DNA of 64,000 bases from Acidiphilium acidophilum. GTDB taxonomy: Bacteria > Pseudomonadota > Alphaproteobacteria > Acetobacterales > Acetobacteraceae. The notes beneath the pieces were generated by a model. It did not search any database, was not told where the DNA came from, and saw only the letters and a program-made list of their open reading frames with translations. The position numbers and the translations under genes were made by a program. The stretch is from the NCBI RefSeq assembly GCF_033842475.1, contig NZ_JAWXYB010000018.1, positions 3,083,501 to 3,147,500 on the forward strand. The letters run 5' to 3'. Of this stretch, positions 19,101 through 27,338 are shown in pieces; position 1 is the first letter of the stretch; each line of letters starts with the position of its first letter.

Positions 19101-19776
19101 CATAGCGGCGCAGGATCGGCGAGAGATAGGCATCGACCACTGTGGTGCCGCCACGTGGCACCAGGCGCAGCAGCGGACTGACGTCATGGCTCGCCGAAAT
19201 CTGGGTAAATCCAGCTTCGCGCGCGATGTCGGAAAGTCGCCTTTCATGAACTGAATTTTTCCAGCCGTGCATCAAAGCGATCGCAACAGCTTCGATGCCG
19301 TCCGCTTTTGCGGCGTCCAGCGCCGACCGCGCTGCCTTTTCGTCGAGAGGCGTGGTTTCGGTGCCGTCGACACCGATCCGGCCATCGACTTCGATGACCG
19401 TCTCGTAGAGCATCGAAGGCAGTTTGATCGCGAGATCGAACAGGCGGGGCCGCGCCTGGGTACCAATCCGCAATACGTCGCCGAGGCCACGGTTTGTGAC
19501 GAAGGCTGTGCGGGTGCCCTTACGTTCGAGCAGCGCGTTTGTCGCGACGGTCGTACCCATCCGGACCGAATGGATACGTTCGGACGGGACCGGGTCGCCG
19601 TGCGCGACCCCGAGCACATCCTTGATTCCGGCTATTGCCGCGTCGTCGTAGCGTTCGGGATTTTCACTCAGCAGTTTGCGTGTGACGAACCGTCCATCCG
19701 ACGCCACGCCGATCAGATCGGTAAATGTGCCGCCCCGATCGATCCAGAAGCGCCAGTCCGTAGCAATGTGAGTCAC
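16174..19776 (-). CDS. Hydantoinase A/B fusion, 5-oxoprolinase-type
   Basis: A 1200-residue cytosolic enzyme of the ATP-dependent hydantoinase/5-oxoprolinase family, which opens cyclic amides such as 5-oxoproline or hydantoins. The HyuA-like N-terminal half has the nucleotide-binding opening DRGGTFTDLIG, HSVRMGTTVATNALLERKG and GFDMGGTSTDVAL. The HyuB-like half starts around residue 700 and includes GARGHHADIGG and the C-terminal RRGSGGAGAWSGGDG and TPGGGGYG. Both halves in one chain of this length match 5-oxoprolinase. The GTG at 19776 has GGAG eight bases upstream and is preferred over a GTG nine codons earlier. An NCS1 permease stump sits upstream and an IS remnant downstream, so the locus has lost its partners. 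Confidence 0.88.
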   Translation of the reverse strand: MTHIATDWRFWIDRGGTFTDLIGVASDGRFVTRKLLSENPERYDDAAIAGIKDVLGVAHGDPVPSERIHSVRMGTTVATNALLERKGTRTAFVTNRGLGDVLRIGTQARPRLFDLAIKLPSMLYETVIEVDGRIGVDGTETTPLDEKAARSALDAAKADGIEAVAIALMHGWKNSVHERRLSDIAREAGFTQISASHDVSPLLRLVPRGGTTVVDAYLSPILRRYVDKVAQSLDGTSLYFMQSHGGLAEASSFKGKDAILSGPAGGIVGAVRSAEAAGFGSIIGFDMGGTSTDVALYNGTFERSFDTEIAGIRVRVPMMAINTVAAGGGSILHFDGARFRVGPESAGANPGPACYRRGGPLTVTDANLCLGKIQPGHFPAIFGPNGDQMLDADIVQERFAAVAREVERSTGISRLPQEIAEGFLEIAIANMVKAIKQISIQKGQDPQRFVLTCFGGAGGQHACLVAEALGMDTVFIHKFAGVLSAFGMGLAELGTVRQCAIERPLAASAAEIDTAIAALSDEARAAVVAQGGDAATIRVTAQLHLRYDATEAILLIPADVTDRVAAFTEAHETRFGFAIPGRPVIVDAVSVEAIAPGESVHEQTPPRRETALTPVDTGSIWSRGEAHHASIFDRLDLRSGDEISGPAIICDANATTIVEPGWIAQIAAPDNLILRRQGEAHGRVPDPDAPPDPVLLELFNNLFMSVAEQAGAVLQNTAQSVNIRERLDFSCAVFDAEGRLIANAPHVPVHLGSMSESVRHIIKTRGGTLRPGDVIALNNPSAGGTHLPDITVITPVFDPESTEIRFFTGARGHHADIGGITPGSTPPNATTLVEEGVLIDDFLLLDKGRFREVELRDLLLSARFPARNPEQNIADIKAQIASNHAAAAGLDAIVARHGWKLTSAYLRHVMDNAAEHVRRVIDRIGEGRFIYRMDDSSVIAVRVAIDRAARRATVDFTGTSAQHSGNFNAPRAITQAAVLYVFRCLVGEDIPLNEGCLDPIELIIPEGSFLAPASGAAVVAGNTEVSQAVCNALFGALGAVACSQATMNNFLFGDAKRQYYETICGGAGAGRGFAGASAVQTHMTNTRMTDPEVLELNYPVTVEEFSIRRGSGGAGAWSGGDGAIRRLRFHAPMTAMIVASRREVAPFGLDGGDDGAVGRQWIERAGGTREILPGRAETSIAPGDIFGIATPGGGGYGRRS

Positions 19777-19815
19777 TGAACAATCTCCAGGGCATTTGGT
19801 CACAAAATCGGTGGA

Positions 19816-20303
19816 TTACGAAGCCGCGCCGATTGTTTGCACGTTTGAAATCCGGCAGGCAGGTACCCAGCGGTAAAGGATCGCCGGCAGGCCGAGTGCC
19901 AGCATGATGTTGATGAAAGGCGCGAGCACAGACAGATCCGATCCAAGAACATGTAATTCGAGCGGGATCGACACAACGAGACTGATCACCAGAGTGATCA
20001 TCCCAATAGGCTCGAAGCCGCGTAACCGAGCGGGATCGATTTCCGGGGTTTGCGCGCCCGGCCTGCCAGTCAGCCAGTAATATGAAATCACACTGGCTCC
20101 CCAGGCCATGATGAACAGTCCTTCGATGGTCAGCACCTCAAGCAGATGGGTGAAGATGCCGAGCGCGATCAGCAATACTCCAGCGACCGCGACGACCATT
20201 GCCGCCGCCGATCGTATCCACGCCCGGTCCTTCACGCCGACCATGCCCAGCGTGTTGGAATATGCAAGCGATCCGCTATACACGATGCGGAGGTAGCCGG
20301 TCT
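19816..20303 (-). pseudogene. NCS1-family (purine/cytosine/hydantoin) permease, C-terminal stump
   Basis: From about VYSGSLAYSNTLGMVGVKDR the minus strand encodes roughly 155 residues with four or five membrane segments (AAAMVVAVAGVLLIALGIFT and onward) and the GLFIMAWGASVISYYW region typical of NCS1 nucleobase/hydantoin permeases. A full member has about 450-500 residues, so the N-terminal two thirds are gone. The open frame continues upstream to 20445, but there it is antisense to a LysR fragment and loses all resemblance. It lies 40 bases before the hydantoinase start and probably once carried its substrate into the cell. Confidence 0.72.
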
Positions 20304-20309
20304 GCTTGA

Positions 20310-20501
20310 GCGCTCGATGGGATCGGGATCGCCGCAATACCGCCAGCCATCGTTCGGGATGATATCGCCAATGGCCGGCTTGTCCGGCTACGGAGCGGCC
20401 ATCGGCTTCGGGATCTTGGTTTCGTTGCGGCATGGGCTGAAACATCCGAGAAATTCCTGATCTCCGGCATCGCGGATCTCGCGGCAGAAAGCGCCCTGTG
20501 A
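20310..20501 (+). pseudogene. LysR-type regulator, C-terminal stump
   Basis: The plus strand encodes about 63 residues in one frame, preceded by a TGA at 20307 and ended by TGA at 20499. The opening GIGIAAIPPAIVRDDIANGR followed by LVRL is the conserved C-terminal motif of LysR effector-binding domains (GLGIA.LP..LV.DD..GRLV.L). The DNA-binding and most of the effector domain are absent. It abuts the 5'-truncated permease stump in divergent orientation, as expected if a single deletion removed the shared promoter and both N-termini. Confidence 0.68.
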
Positions 20502-20604
20502 CCTGACCGGGGTATACCTCCTATGGCCTCAGAAAGCCTGGAGGAGCTTGCGCCATGAGGGGAAATCTTCGATATCCAATGATATAAGGTTAGGATCTCG
20601 ACTG

Positions 20605-22896
20605 ATGGCAGAGCAAGACGAGTTTTTCGCCCCGTATGACGCTCCGGCTGGAGGCTGGGGCGCGTTGGCTGCAACCGCAAAAGCCTTACGCCGGCAAAGC
20701 GTTGTGGCGCGCGGCAGCAAGGCGCTGTTGGCCGCGAACCAACCTGAGGGGTTCGATTGTCCGGGTTGCGCCTGGCCAGATCCGAAACATACTTCGTCCT
20801 TCGAATTCTGCGAAAACGGTGCCAAGGCAATCGCTTGGGAAGTAACAGACAAACGGGTAACGCGTGCCTTCTTCGAGCGCCATACCGTGACCGAATTGCT
20901 GGCTGAGACCGATCTTTGGCTTGAGGAACAAGGTCGGCTGACCGAGCCAATGCGTTACGATGCTGCCACTGATAAATACGTCCCCATCGCATGGAACGAA
21001 GCTTTTGCGACCATCGCGCGCCATATTCACGCGATGGATCATCCGGATCAGGCCGAGTTCTATGTCTCCGGCCGCACCTCGAACGAGGCAGCGTTTCTGT
21101 TCGCGCTGCTCGGCCGCCTCGTCGGCACCAATAATTTCCCCGATTGCTCCAACATGTGCCACGAGCCGACCAGTCGGGGCCTGCCGCTCTCGATCGGCAT
21201 CGGCAAGGGCACCTCGGTGCTGGAGGATTTCGAACACGCCGACATGATCTTGAACATCGGTCAGAACCCCGGCACCAATTCGCCACGCGCGATGGGCACG
21301 CTACGCGATGCCGCCAAGCGCGGCGCGCGGATCGTGGTGTTCAACCCGCTGCGCGAGCGGGCGCTCGAACAATTCGCCGACCCCAAGAGCACACAGGACA
21401 TGCTGTCCAAGGGCGTGAAAATCGCGCATCTCTATTGCCAGGTGAAGGTCGGCGGCGATGCCGCAGCGCTGAAGGGCGTGATGAAACTTGTGATCGAGGC
21501 CGAGCGCGCGGCCAAGGCCGAAGGGCGGAGCGGTGTGCTCGATCATGATTTCATCGCAGCCCACACCCACGGGTTCGAGGATTTTGTCGCGGATCTCGAC
21601 GCGACCGACTGGGCTGATATCATCGAAACCTCCGGCCTCGATCGCGCGACGCTTCAACAGGTTGCGGACATCTATTGCGAGGCCAAATCGGTCATCCTGA
21701 TGTATGGCATGGGCATCACCCAGCATCGCCACGGCTCGGAAAACATCCAGCAATGCGTCAATCTGCTGCTGTTGCGGGGCAATATCGGTCGGCCCGGTAC
21801 CGGTATTTCACCGGTGCGCGGCCATTCCAACGTGCAGGGCGACCGCACAGTCGGCATCGATGAAAAACCGACCGAAGCCTATCTCGATCAGTTGGCCAAG
21901 GTGTTCAAGTTCGAGCCACCCCGCGCGCACGGGCATGGCGTGGTCACCAGCATCGAGGCGATGATCCGCGGCGAGGTGCGGGTGTTCCTGGCGATGGGCG
22001 GCAATTTCGTCGCCGCCGTGCCCGATACGCCGGTGGCCGCCGCGGCGATGCGCAGCGTCGCTCTGACGGTCGGGGTTAATACCAAGCTCAATCGCGGCCA
22101 TCTGGTCCACGGCAAGGAGGCGCTCATTCTGCCTTGCCGTGCCCGCAGCGAACTCGACGAGCAAGACGGCGTGCTGCAATCGGTCACGGTCGAGGACAGT
22201 ATGAGTTTTGTGCACGCCTCTGGCGGCCTGCTCGAACCGGTCAGTCCGGATCTGATGTCCGAGGTCGCGATCGTATGCGGCATGGCCAAAGCAATTTTCC
22301 CTGACCGTTACACCCATATCAACTGGGACGGCTACGTTGCGGATTACGACCGGATCCGCGACGATATCGAGGCGGTCTATCCCGATTTGTTTCACGATTT
22401 CAATCGCCGGGTGCGTCAACCCGGCGGGTTCCGACTGCGCAATCCAGCGAGTGAACGAATATGGCACACCAAATCCGGACGTGCCAATTTTCTGGTGTTC
22501 AAGGGCGTTGCGGAGGAAAAGTCCCGTAACAATGAACCCAAAGTTCTTCGCCTCGCCACGCTGCGAAGTCACGATCAATACAACACGACCATCTACAGCA
22601 ATAACGATCGGTATCGTGGCATCACCGGTACTCGCATGGTAGTCCTGATGAATGAAGCGGACATGATGGAGCGCGGAATCATGCCGGGTGACAAGATTCG
22701 GTTACGCACAATCTCGACTGACGCAACCTTACGCGTGGTCGAGAACCTTACAGCCATAAAATATAACATCCCGCGTGGTTCGGTAGGTGCATATTATCCT
22801 GAAACCAACGCGTTGTTGCCGCTGAGTCATCACGATGAACTAGCAGAAACGCCAGCGGCAAAGTCGATCCCGGTACTAGCAGAGGCAATGGGCTGA
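20605..22896 (+). CDS. ydeP: Molybdopterin-dependent oxidoreductase alpha subunit, FdhF/YdeP family
   Basis: A 763-residue enzyme of the formate-dehydrogenase-like YdeP family. It shows the FDCPGCAWPDP motif near residue 50, the molybdopterin-binding blocks EFYVSGRTSNEAAFLFALLG, NFPDCSNMCHEPTSRGLPLS, ILNIGQNPGTNSPRAMGTLR and GNIGRPGTGISPVRGHSNVQ, and a C-terminal dinucleotide-binding domain. The classical four-Cys cluster motif of FdhF is reduced to CPGC, as in YdeP. In E. coli YdeP belongs to the EvgA acid-resistance regulon; the electron partner is unknown. The ATG at 20605 begins the family-like N-terminus; the longer frame from 20548 does not. No fdhD or accessory gene adjoins it. Confidence 0.88.
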   Translation: MAEQDEFFAPYDAPAGGWGALAATAKALRRQSVVARGSKALLAANQPEGFDCPGCAWPDPKHTSSFEFCENGAKAIAWEVTDKRVTRAFFERHTVTELLAETDLWLEEQGRLTEPMRYDAATDKYVPIAWNEAFATIARHIHAMDHPDQAEFYVSGRTSNEAAFLFALLGRLVGTNNFPDCSNMCHEPTSRGLPLSIGIGKGTSVLEDFEHADMILNIGQNPGTNSPRAMGTLRDAAKRGARIVVFNPLRERALEQFADPKSTQDMLSKGVKIAHLYCQVKVGGDAAALKGVMKLVIEAERAAKAEGRSGVLDHDFIAAHTHGFEDFVADLDATDWADIIETSGLDRATLQQVADIYCEAKSVILMYGMGITQHRHGSENIQQCVNLLLLRGNIGRPGTGISPVRGHSNVQGDRTVGIDEKPTEAYLDQLAKVFKFEPPRAHGHGVVTSIEAMIRGEVRVFLAMGGNFVAAVPDTPVAAAAMRSVALTVGVNTKLNRGHLVHGKEALILPCRARSELDEQDGVLQSVTVEDSMSFVHASGGLLEPVSPDLMSEVAIVCGMAKAIFPDRYTHINWDGYVADYDRIRDDIEAVYPDLFHDFNRRVRQPGGFRLRNPASERIWHTKSGRANFLVFKGVAEEKSRNNEPKVLRLATLRSHDQYNTTIYSNNDRYRGITGTRMVVLMNEADMMERGIMPGDKIRLRTISTDATLRVVENLTAIKYNIPRGSVGAYYPETNALLPLSHHDELAETPAAKSIPVLAEAMG

Positions 22897-22898
22897 CA

Positions 22899-22918
22899 GA
22901 ATTACAGCCCTGTAATTC
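22899..22918. terminator. Palindrome after the ydeP-like gene, possible transcript end
   Basis: GAATTACAG, two bases, CTGTAATTC forms a perfect nine-base-pair hairpin starting two bases after the stop codon of the molybdoenzyme gene. There is no clear T run, so it may be a transcript-stabilising hairpin rather than an intrinsic terminator. Confidence 0.4.
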
Positions 22919-23043
22919 TTCGGGCATACAGCTCAGCCGGTCAGTTGCTTCATGGTGCGAAATTGACATACAGCTTGATGTGACCTGTCAGTCGCTATCC
23001 ATGGGCGCTGAAACCATCGCAGGTTTGTGCGATCAACCCATCA

Positions 23044-23283
23044 TCAAGCTGCCCGCCGCGACGGCAGCCTGATCAACCCGGCCAACCCAGCCGGAGAGCG
23101 CGATGAGGTAGCCAATTCTACACCACGCAATGGGGCACGATCGAACGCGTCGGCACCATCATGTAAGGCACCCCCCCAACCATCGCCCAAATGCCGGGCG
23201 GGATCGCCATGTGCGGCAAGCGCCGACATGGACAGGGCGACACGGGTGGGAATACGTGTGGAAATACCCAGCAATTCGCACAT
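23044..23283 (-). pseudogene. Class II glutamine amidotransferase, N-terminal stub
   Basis: The frame begins MCELLGISTRIPTRVALSMS and continues with LGDGWGGALHDG, the conserved start of YafJ-type class II glutamine amidotransferases, where Cys2 is the nucleophile. Resemblance stops after about 50 residues and the frame ends at residue 79, whereas the family has about 250-270. The catalytic domain is therefore incomplete. It starts two bases after the stop of the MaoC-phosphotransacetylase gene, so it was once the last gene of that operon. Confidence 0.6.
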
Positions 23284-23285
23284 GA

Positions 23286-24698
23286 TCAGCGCGCCTGATG
23301 CGCCGCCATCAGTAACGCGACGGCACAGGAAGCAAGCCGGGTCGCCACATTGTCGGCACGGCTGGTCAGAATGATCGGGACCCGCGCCCCTACCACAACG
23401 CCCGCCGCATCGGCACCGGCGAGGAAGGTGAGTTGCTTGGCCACCATGTTACCTGCCTCGATATCTGGCACCAGCAGAATATCGGCCTGACCGGCAACCG
23501 GAGAGACGATGTGTTTCTCCGCCGTCGCCATCGGGCTGACCGCATTATCGAACGCGAGCGGTCCATCGATGATGCCACCGGTGATTTGGCCGCGTTGGCC
23601 CATTTTGCACAGGGAAGCGGCATCGAGCGTCGAGGGCATCGCGGGATTGACGGTCTCCACCGCCGCGAGCACGGCGAGTTTCGGGCTCTCGATGCCGAGC
23701 GCATGGGCAAGGTCGATCGCGTTCCGCGCAATATCGGCCTTGGTCGCAAGGTCAGGAGCGATGTTGATTGCGGCATCTGTCACGAGCAGCGGGCGGGGAT
23801 AGCTGGGCACATCCATCACATACACATGCGACAAACGCCGCCCGGTGCGCAGGCCTCCGTCCGTCATCATCACCTCGTGCATCAGTTCATCGGTGTGCAG
23901 GGCGCCTTTCATCAGCAGTTTCGCCGTCCCGTCGCGCACCAGCTGCACCGCGCGGGCGGCTGCGGCGTGGCTGTGCGGCACATCCTCGATCCTCAGGCCG
24001 GTCAGGTCCAGCCCGGCGGCAGTGGCAGCGGCCTCGATCTTCGCGATCGGCCCGACCAGGATGGGAATGATCAATCCGGTGGCGGCGGCAGTGAGGGCGG
24101 CGCGCAGCGTGAGTTCGTCGCACGGATGCGCGATGGCGGTGGTGTAGGGCCCGCGCGACTTCGCTTCGGCGAGCAGCGTATTGAACCGCTCATGCCGGGT
24201 CAGCCGCACCTCCGGCAGCGCCATTGCCGGACGGCTGATCTTCTCGGTCGGTGCTTGTACGATCGCGGTGCCACGCAGCACGGTAACATTATTCTGATTG
24301 ACGGCGAGACATTCGAGGCTGAGCCGGTGTTTTTCCGCAGTCCGCTCCGTCACGGTGACGCTTGCGGTAATCCTGTCGCCGGGTGCGACCGGTGCACGGA
24401 ACTGGAGCGTTTGATCGAGATAGATTGTCCCGGGACCAGGCAGTTTCGTCCCCAGCACCGCCGAGATCAGTCCTGCCGTCCACATGCCATGAACGACAAT
24501 GTGATGAAACATGTCGGTGCGGGCATAATCGGCGTCGAGATGGGCGGGATTGATGTCGCCGGAGATATAAGCGAACAACGCGATATCATCGAGCGTCAGC
24601 GTCCGGCTGACCGAGGCGGTGTCGCCGATCGCGATCTCGTCGAACACGCGGTTCTCGATCGTCCCGCCGGTAAGCGGGAGGCGGTTGAAAGCATCCAT
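23286..24698 (-). CDS. Bifunctional MaoC-like enoyl-CoA hydratase / phosphate acetyl-butyryltransferase
   Basis: A 470-residue fusion. Residues ~1-150 form a MaoC hot-dog domain with the hydratase motif YISGDINPAHLDADYA, which in PhaJ-like enzymes makes (R)-3-hydroxyacyl-CoA. Residues ~165-470 form a Pta/Ptb domain (DELTLRAALTAAATGLIIPI; KLLMKGALHTDELMHEVM; PDIEAGNMVAKQL), which exchanges CoA for phosphate. The ATG at 24698 was chosen because the longer frame overlaps the PHA synthase gene. It starts 11 bases after phaC, so the two are co-transcribed and link acyl-CoA to both polymer and acyl-phosphate. An acetate or butyrate kinase partner is not seen in the window. Confidence 0.87.
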   Translation of the reverse strand: MDAFNRLPLTGGTIENRVFDEIAIGDTASVSRTLTLDDIALFAYISGDINPAHLDADYARTDMFHHIVVHGMWTAGLISAVLGTKLPGPGTIYLDQTLQFRAPVAPGDRITASVTVTERTAEKHRLSLECLAVNQNNVTVLRGTAIVQAPTEKISRPAMALPEVRLTRHERFNTLLAEAKSRGPYTTAIAHPCDELTLRAALTAAATGLIIPILVGPIAKIEAAATAAGLDLTGLRIEDVPHSHAAAARAVQLVRDGTAKLLMKGALHTDELMHEVMMTDGGLRTGRRLSHVYVMDVPSYPRPLLVTDAAINIAPDLATKADIARNAIDLAHALGIESPKLAVLAAVETVNPAMPSTLDAASLCKMGQRGQITGGIIDGPLAFDNAVSPMATAEKHIVSPVAGQADILLVPDIEAGNMVAKQLTFLAGADAAGVVVGARVPIILTSRADNVATRLASCAVALLMAAHQAR

Positions 24699-24708
24699 AT
24701 CCGATTTC

Positions 24709-26499
24709 TTAGCGTTCGTGGATGTAGATGCCGGGTGCCGCACCGAGCGGCGGATAGCCCGCCGCTTCGCGACCCAGCGGTGGGGGTGCCACGGGCTCAC
24801 CCGAAAGCCTGTCGAGAAAACTCCGCAATGCCGGCCACCAGGACCCCTCCTGGATCGGCGCTGCCCACCGCCAGTCTTCCGGAGATAGATAACGCTCGCC
24901 CGGGGCGCGGAACTGCATTGCGAAATGACGATCCCTGTGGCCCGGTTCGCTCACGATGCCGGCGTTATGGCCGCCAGAGGTCAGCACGAAGGTGAGCGGA
25001 CCACGATTGAGCAAATGCAGCTTGTACACTGAATGCCAGGGCGCGATGTGGTCGCGTTCGGTGCCAACCACGAAGAAGGGGATCTGGATGTCGCCAATCG
25101 CGACTGGCTGGCCACCCGCCTGCAACCGCCCTTCGGCCAGGTCGTTGTGCAGGAACAGATGGCGCAGATATTCCGCATGCATCCGGTAAGGCATCCGGGT
25201 GGCATCCTCGTTCCACGACATCAGATCATTCGGATGTTCCTGTTCGCCGATGAAATAGCGCCGGATCATCCGCGACCAGATCAGATCGTTCGAGCGCAGC
25301 ATCTGGAACGCGCCGGCCATCTGGGTGGTGTCCAGATAACCCTGCCGCCACATGATATCTTCAAGAAACGCAAGCTGCGCCTCGCTGATGAACAGCTGCA
25401 ATTCACCCGCTTCGGTGAAATCCGTCTGCGCGGCGAACAGCGCGAGGGAGGCAAGACGGTTGTCACCATCGCGCGCCATCGCTGCGGCGGCAATCGAGAG
25501 CAGCGTGCCGCCGAGGCAATAACCGGCGGCGTGGATTTTTGTGGCCCCGGTGATCGCGCTGACCGCATCGAGTGCCGCCATCACGCCATCGGCGCGATAC
25601 TCGTCGAGCCCGATGTCACGATCCGCCTCGGTCGGGTTGTGCCAGGAGATCATGAACACGGTGTAGCCCTGGCTGGTCAGGTAGCGGACCAGCGAATTAT
25701 GCGGCGACAGATCGAGAATATAGTATTTCATGATCCAGGCTGGCACGATCAGCAACGGCTCCGGCCGCACGGTCGCGGTCGTCGGCGCATACTGGATCAA
25801 TTCGATCAGGCGATTGCGATAGACCACGGTGCCCGGTGTCACCGCCACGTCGCGCCCCGGTGTCAGCGGCAGATCGATTTGGCGGCGCAAAGCGACCGCT
25901 GTGTCCTGCAGCATGTTCTTCAACCCGTCGCGGATCGACTGACCATGGCTGGTGCGAGCCGCCTCCGCGACTTCGGGGTTCATGGCTGGAATATTGGTCG
26001 GCGCCAACGCATCAAGCGCCTGGCGTGCCATGAAACTCACCATGCGCTCATGTGCTGGATCGACCCCGGCGATGCCGGTGGTCGCATCGCGCCACCAGCG
26101 TTCGGCGCGCAGGAACTGTTCCTTGTAGATCCGGTAGGGCATGTCCTGCCAGCGCGGATGGGCGAAGCGTCGGTCACCGTCGGTCGGTTCGGTTTGCGCT
26201 TCGGTGAGTCCCAGCGTGATCCGTCCGATCGCGGCCCAATCTTCCATCGCCTGACGCGCCAGATCCATCCGCCGCATCGGCTGATTTGCCAGGTGAACCG
26301 CCCAGTCCCGCATTGCGAGTGCCAATCCGGCCGGAGACAGCCCGGCGGTGAATTTCGCCTCCGCGGCGTGCAGCGCGCGGTCGATCGCATCGGTCGTCGA
26401 AACCCGCTCGCGGGGTAACGGTGAGGGGGTAACAACCCGGTGCGCAGGCGGCATCAGCTGGCCAGCTGCGGGGTCGGCGCGGTTGATATCGATGTTCAT
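24709..26499 (-). CDS. phaC: Polyhydroxyalkanoate synthase, class I-like PhaC
   Basis: A 596-residue PHA synthase that polymerises (R)-3-hydroxyacyl-CoA on the surface of storage granules. The catalytic triad is complete: Cys in the lipase-like box AAGYCLGG near residue 329, Asp in GTERDHIAPWHS near 483 and His in SGGHNAGIV near 510. The family blocks LIVPAWIMKYYILDLSPHNS and YTVFMISWHNPTEADRDIGL are present. Length fits class I enzymes. The downstream gene, 11 bases away, is a MaoC-Pta fusion that could supply monomer. Two FNR-type boxes lie 187 and 284 bases upstream, suggesting induction when oxygen is low. Confidence 0.93.
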   Translation of the reverse strand: MNIDINRADPAAGQLMPPAHRVVTPSPLPRERVSTTDAIDRALHAAEAKFTAGLSPAGLALAMRDWAVHLANQPMRRMDLARQAMEDWAAIGRITLGLTEAQTEPTDGDRRFAHPRWQDMPYRIYKEQFLRAERWWRDATTGIAGVDPAHERMVSFMARQALDALAPTNIPAMNPEVAEAARTSHGQSIRDGLKNMLQDTAVALRRQIDLPLTPGRDVAVTPGTVVYRNRLIELIQYAPTTATVRPEPLLIVPAWIMKYYILDLSPHNSLVRYLTSQGYTVFMISWHNPTEADRDIGLDEYRADGVMAALDAVSAITGATKIHAAGYCLGGTLLSIAAAAMARDGDNRLASLALFAAQTDFTEAGELQLFISEAQLAFLEDIMWRQGYLDTTQMAGAFQMLRSNDLIWSRMIRRYFIGEQEHPNDLMSWNEDATRMPYRMHAEYLRHLFLHNDLAEGRLQAGGQPVAIGDIQIPFFVVGTERDHIAPWHSVYKLHLLNRGPLTFVLTSGGHNAGIVSEPGHRDRHFAMQFRAPGERYLSPEDWRWAAPIQEGSWWPALRSFLDRLSGEPVAPPPLGREAAGYPPLGAAPGIYIHER

Positions 26500-26679
26500 G
26501 ACAAAATCTCCTGCTCGGCATCGTTCACGCCGTGATGTACTGGCCGCAATCGCCAGGGATGATCGGGCCGATGATCCATTAGGTTTCGTGATACGAATCG
26601 CGCGGCCACAGCAATATCCTGACTATCGTTGGAATGCCTGTTAGTTCAGCGTATGTGCTCCGCACACGTTCGTTTGTCG

Positions 26680-26693
26680 TTGATCCAGGTCAA
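26680..26693. promoter_or_regulatory. FNR-type box upstream of phaC (1)
   Basis: TTGATCCAGGTCAA matches the FNR/ANR consensus TTGAT-N4-ATCAA with one substitution. Its centre is 187 bases upstream of phaC, so it could act at the phaC promoter if the transcript has a long leader. Confidence 0.6.
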
Positions 26694-26776
26694 ATGAACG
26701 ATGTCGAGGATCAAAAATTTGGCAGTTTCTGCCCGGCGTGGATCCCGAAGATCGGGGGGGACAAACGGGATCCGGG

Positions 26777-26790
26777 TTGATCCAGATCAA
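26777..26790. promoter_or_regulatory. FNR-type box upstream of phaC (2)
   Basis: TTGATCCAGATCAA is a perfect FNR/ANR consensus. It is identical to the box ahead of the CBS-BON gene at 46050 and lies 97 bases from the first phaC box. It could serve phaC or the divergent cytochrome-porin gene. Confidence 0.65.
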
Positions 26791-27338
26791 CGCACGGATG
26801 CACCGATCCGGTTACGGTGCGCGGATCGCTGTTTTGCGGAACACGTCGCGAACCAATCACCCGGGATCCGAGCATTTGCCCACTCATCAGCCCGTCGGAA
26901 ACATCAGGCACCGCGAGCCAGCCCGAAAGCCGCAAGCCAGCCCGATCGCGTTGTCGATGGCGATCATGGCGGCGCCTCCCGGCCAACGCTTGATCCGCGT
27001 CCCTCTCGAAAACGTCCGATACCATCAGGCGAGATTCATCAAACTGTGGCAGGCGCGGTCAGATCGCCGGATCAGATGTCATTTCTCCAGCCATACTGCC
27101 CCCATCTCAGGCCAGTTGAAGATTGCGGGGGCTCGTACACAGGCAGGCCGCGCACATAAACGCCATGCCAGCTTCAAGGATTTCCGCCTTGCAATGCTGG
27201 AGTTCCCATGCCGCGATGGGCCCGAAAACGGGAACGACCGGTACGATGCGATCACGGAAAATTCCCGGATCATAAACCCAACAAAATTCGAACTTCTGAC
27301 CTGAGCGGGATATAGAAGATTTTTAGTGGAGACTATCG

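Larger units (their letters stand above)
26500..27338. other. Intergenic region between phaC and the cytochrome-porin gene
   Basis: An 839-base stretch between divergent operons. It contains two FNR-type boxes (26680 and 26777). Open frames of 100-190 codons cross it on both strands, but none shows a recognisable family, a good ribosome site or consistent codon use. It probably contains promoters for both sides and may include decayed gene remains that I could not identify. Confidence 0.5.

Noticed and set aside
20276-20445. N-terminal extension of the permease frame up to 20445
   Set aside because: This part is antisense to a recognisable LysR C-terminus and has no membrane-protein character.
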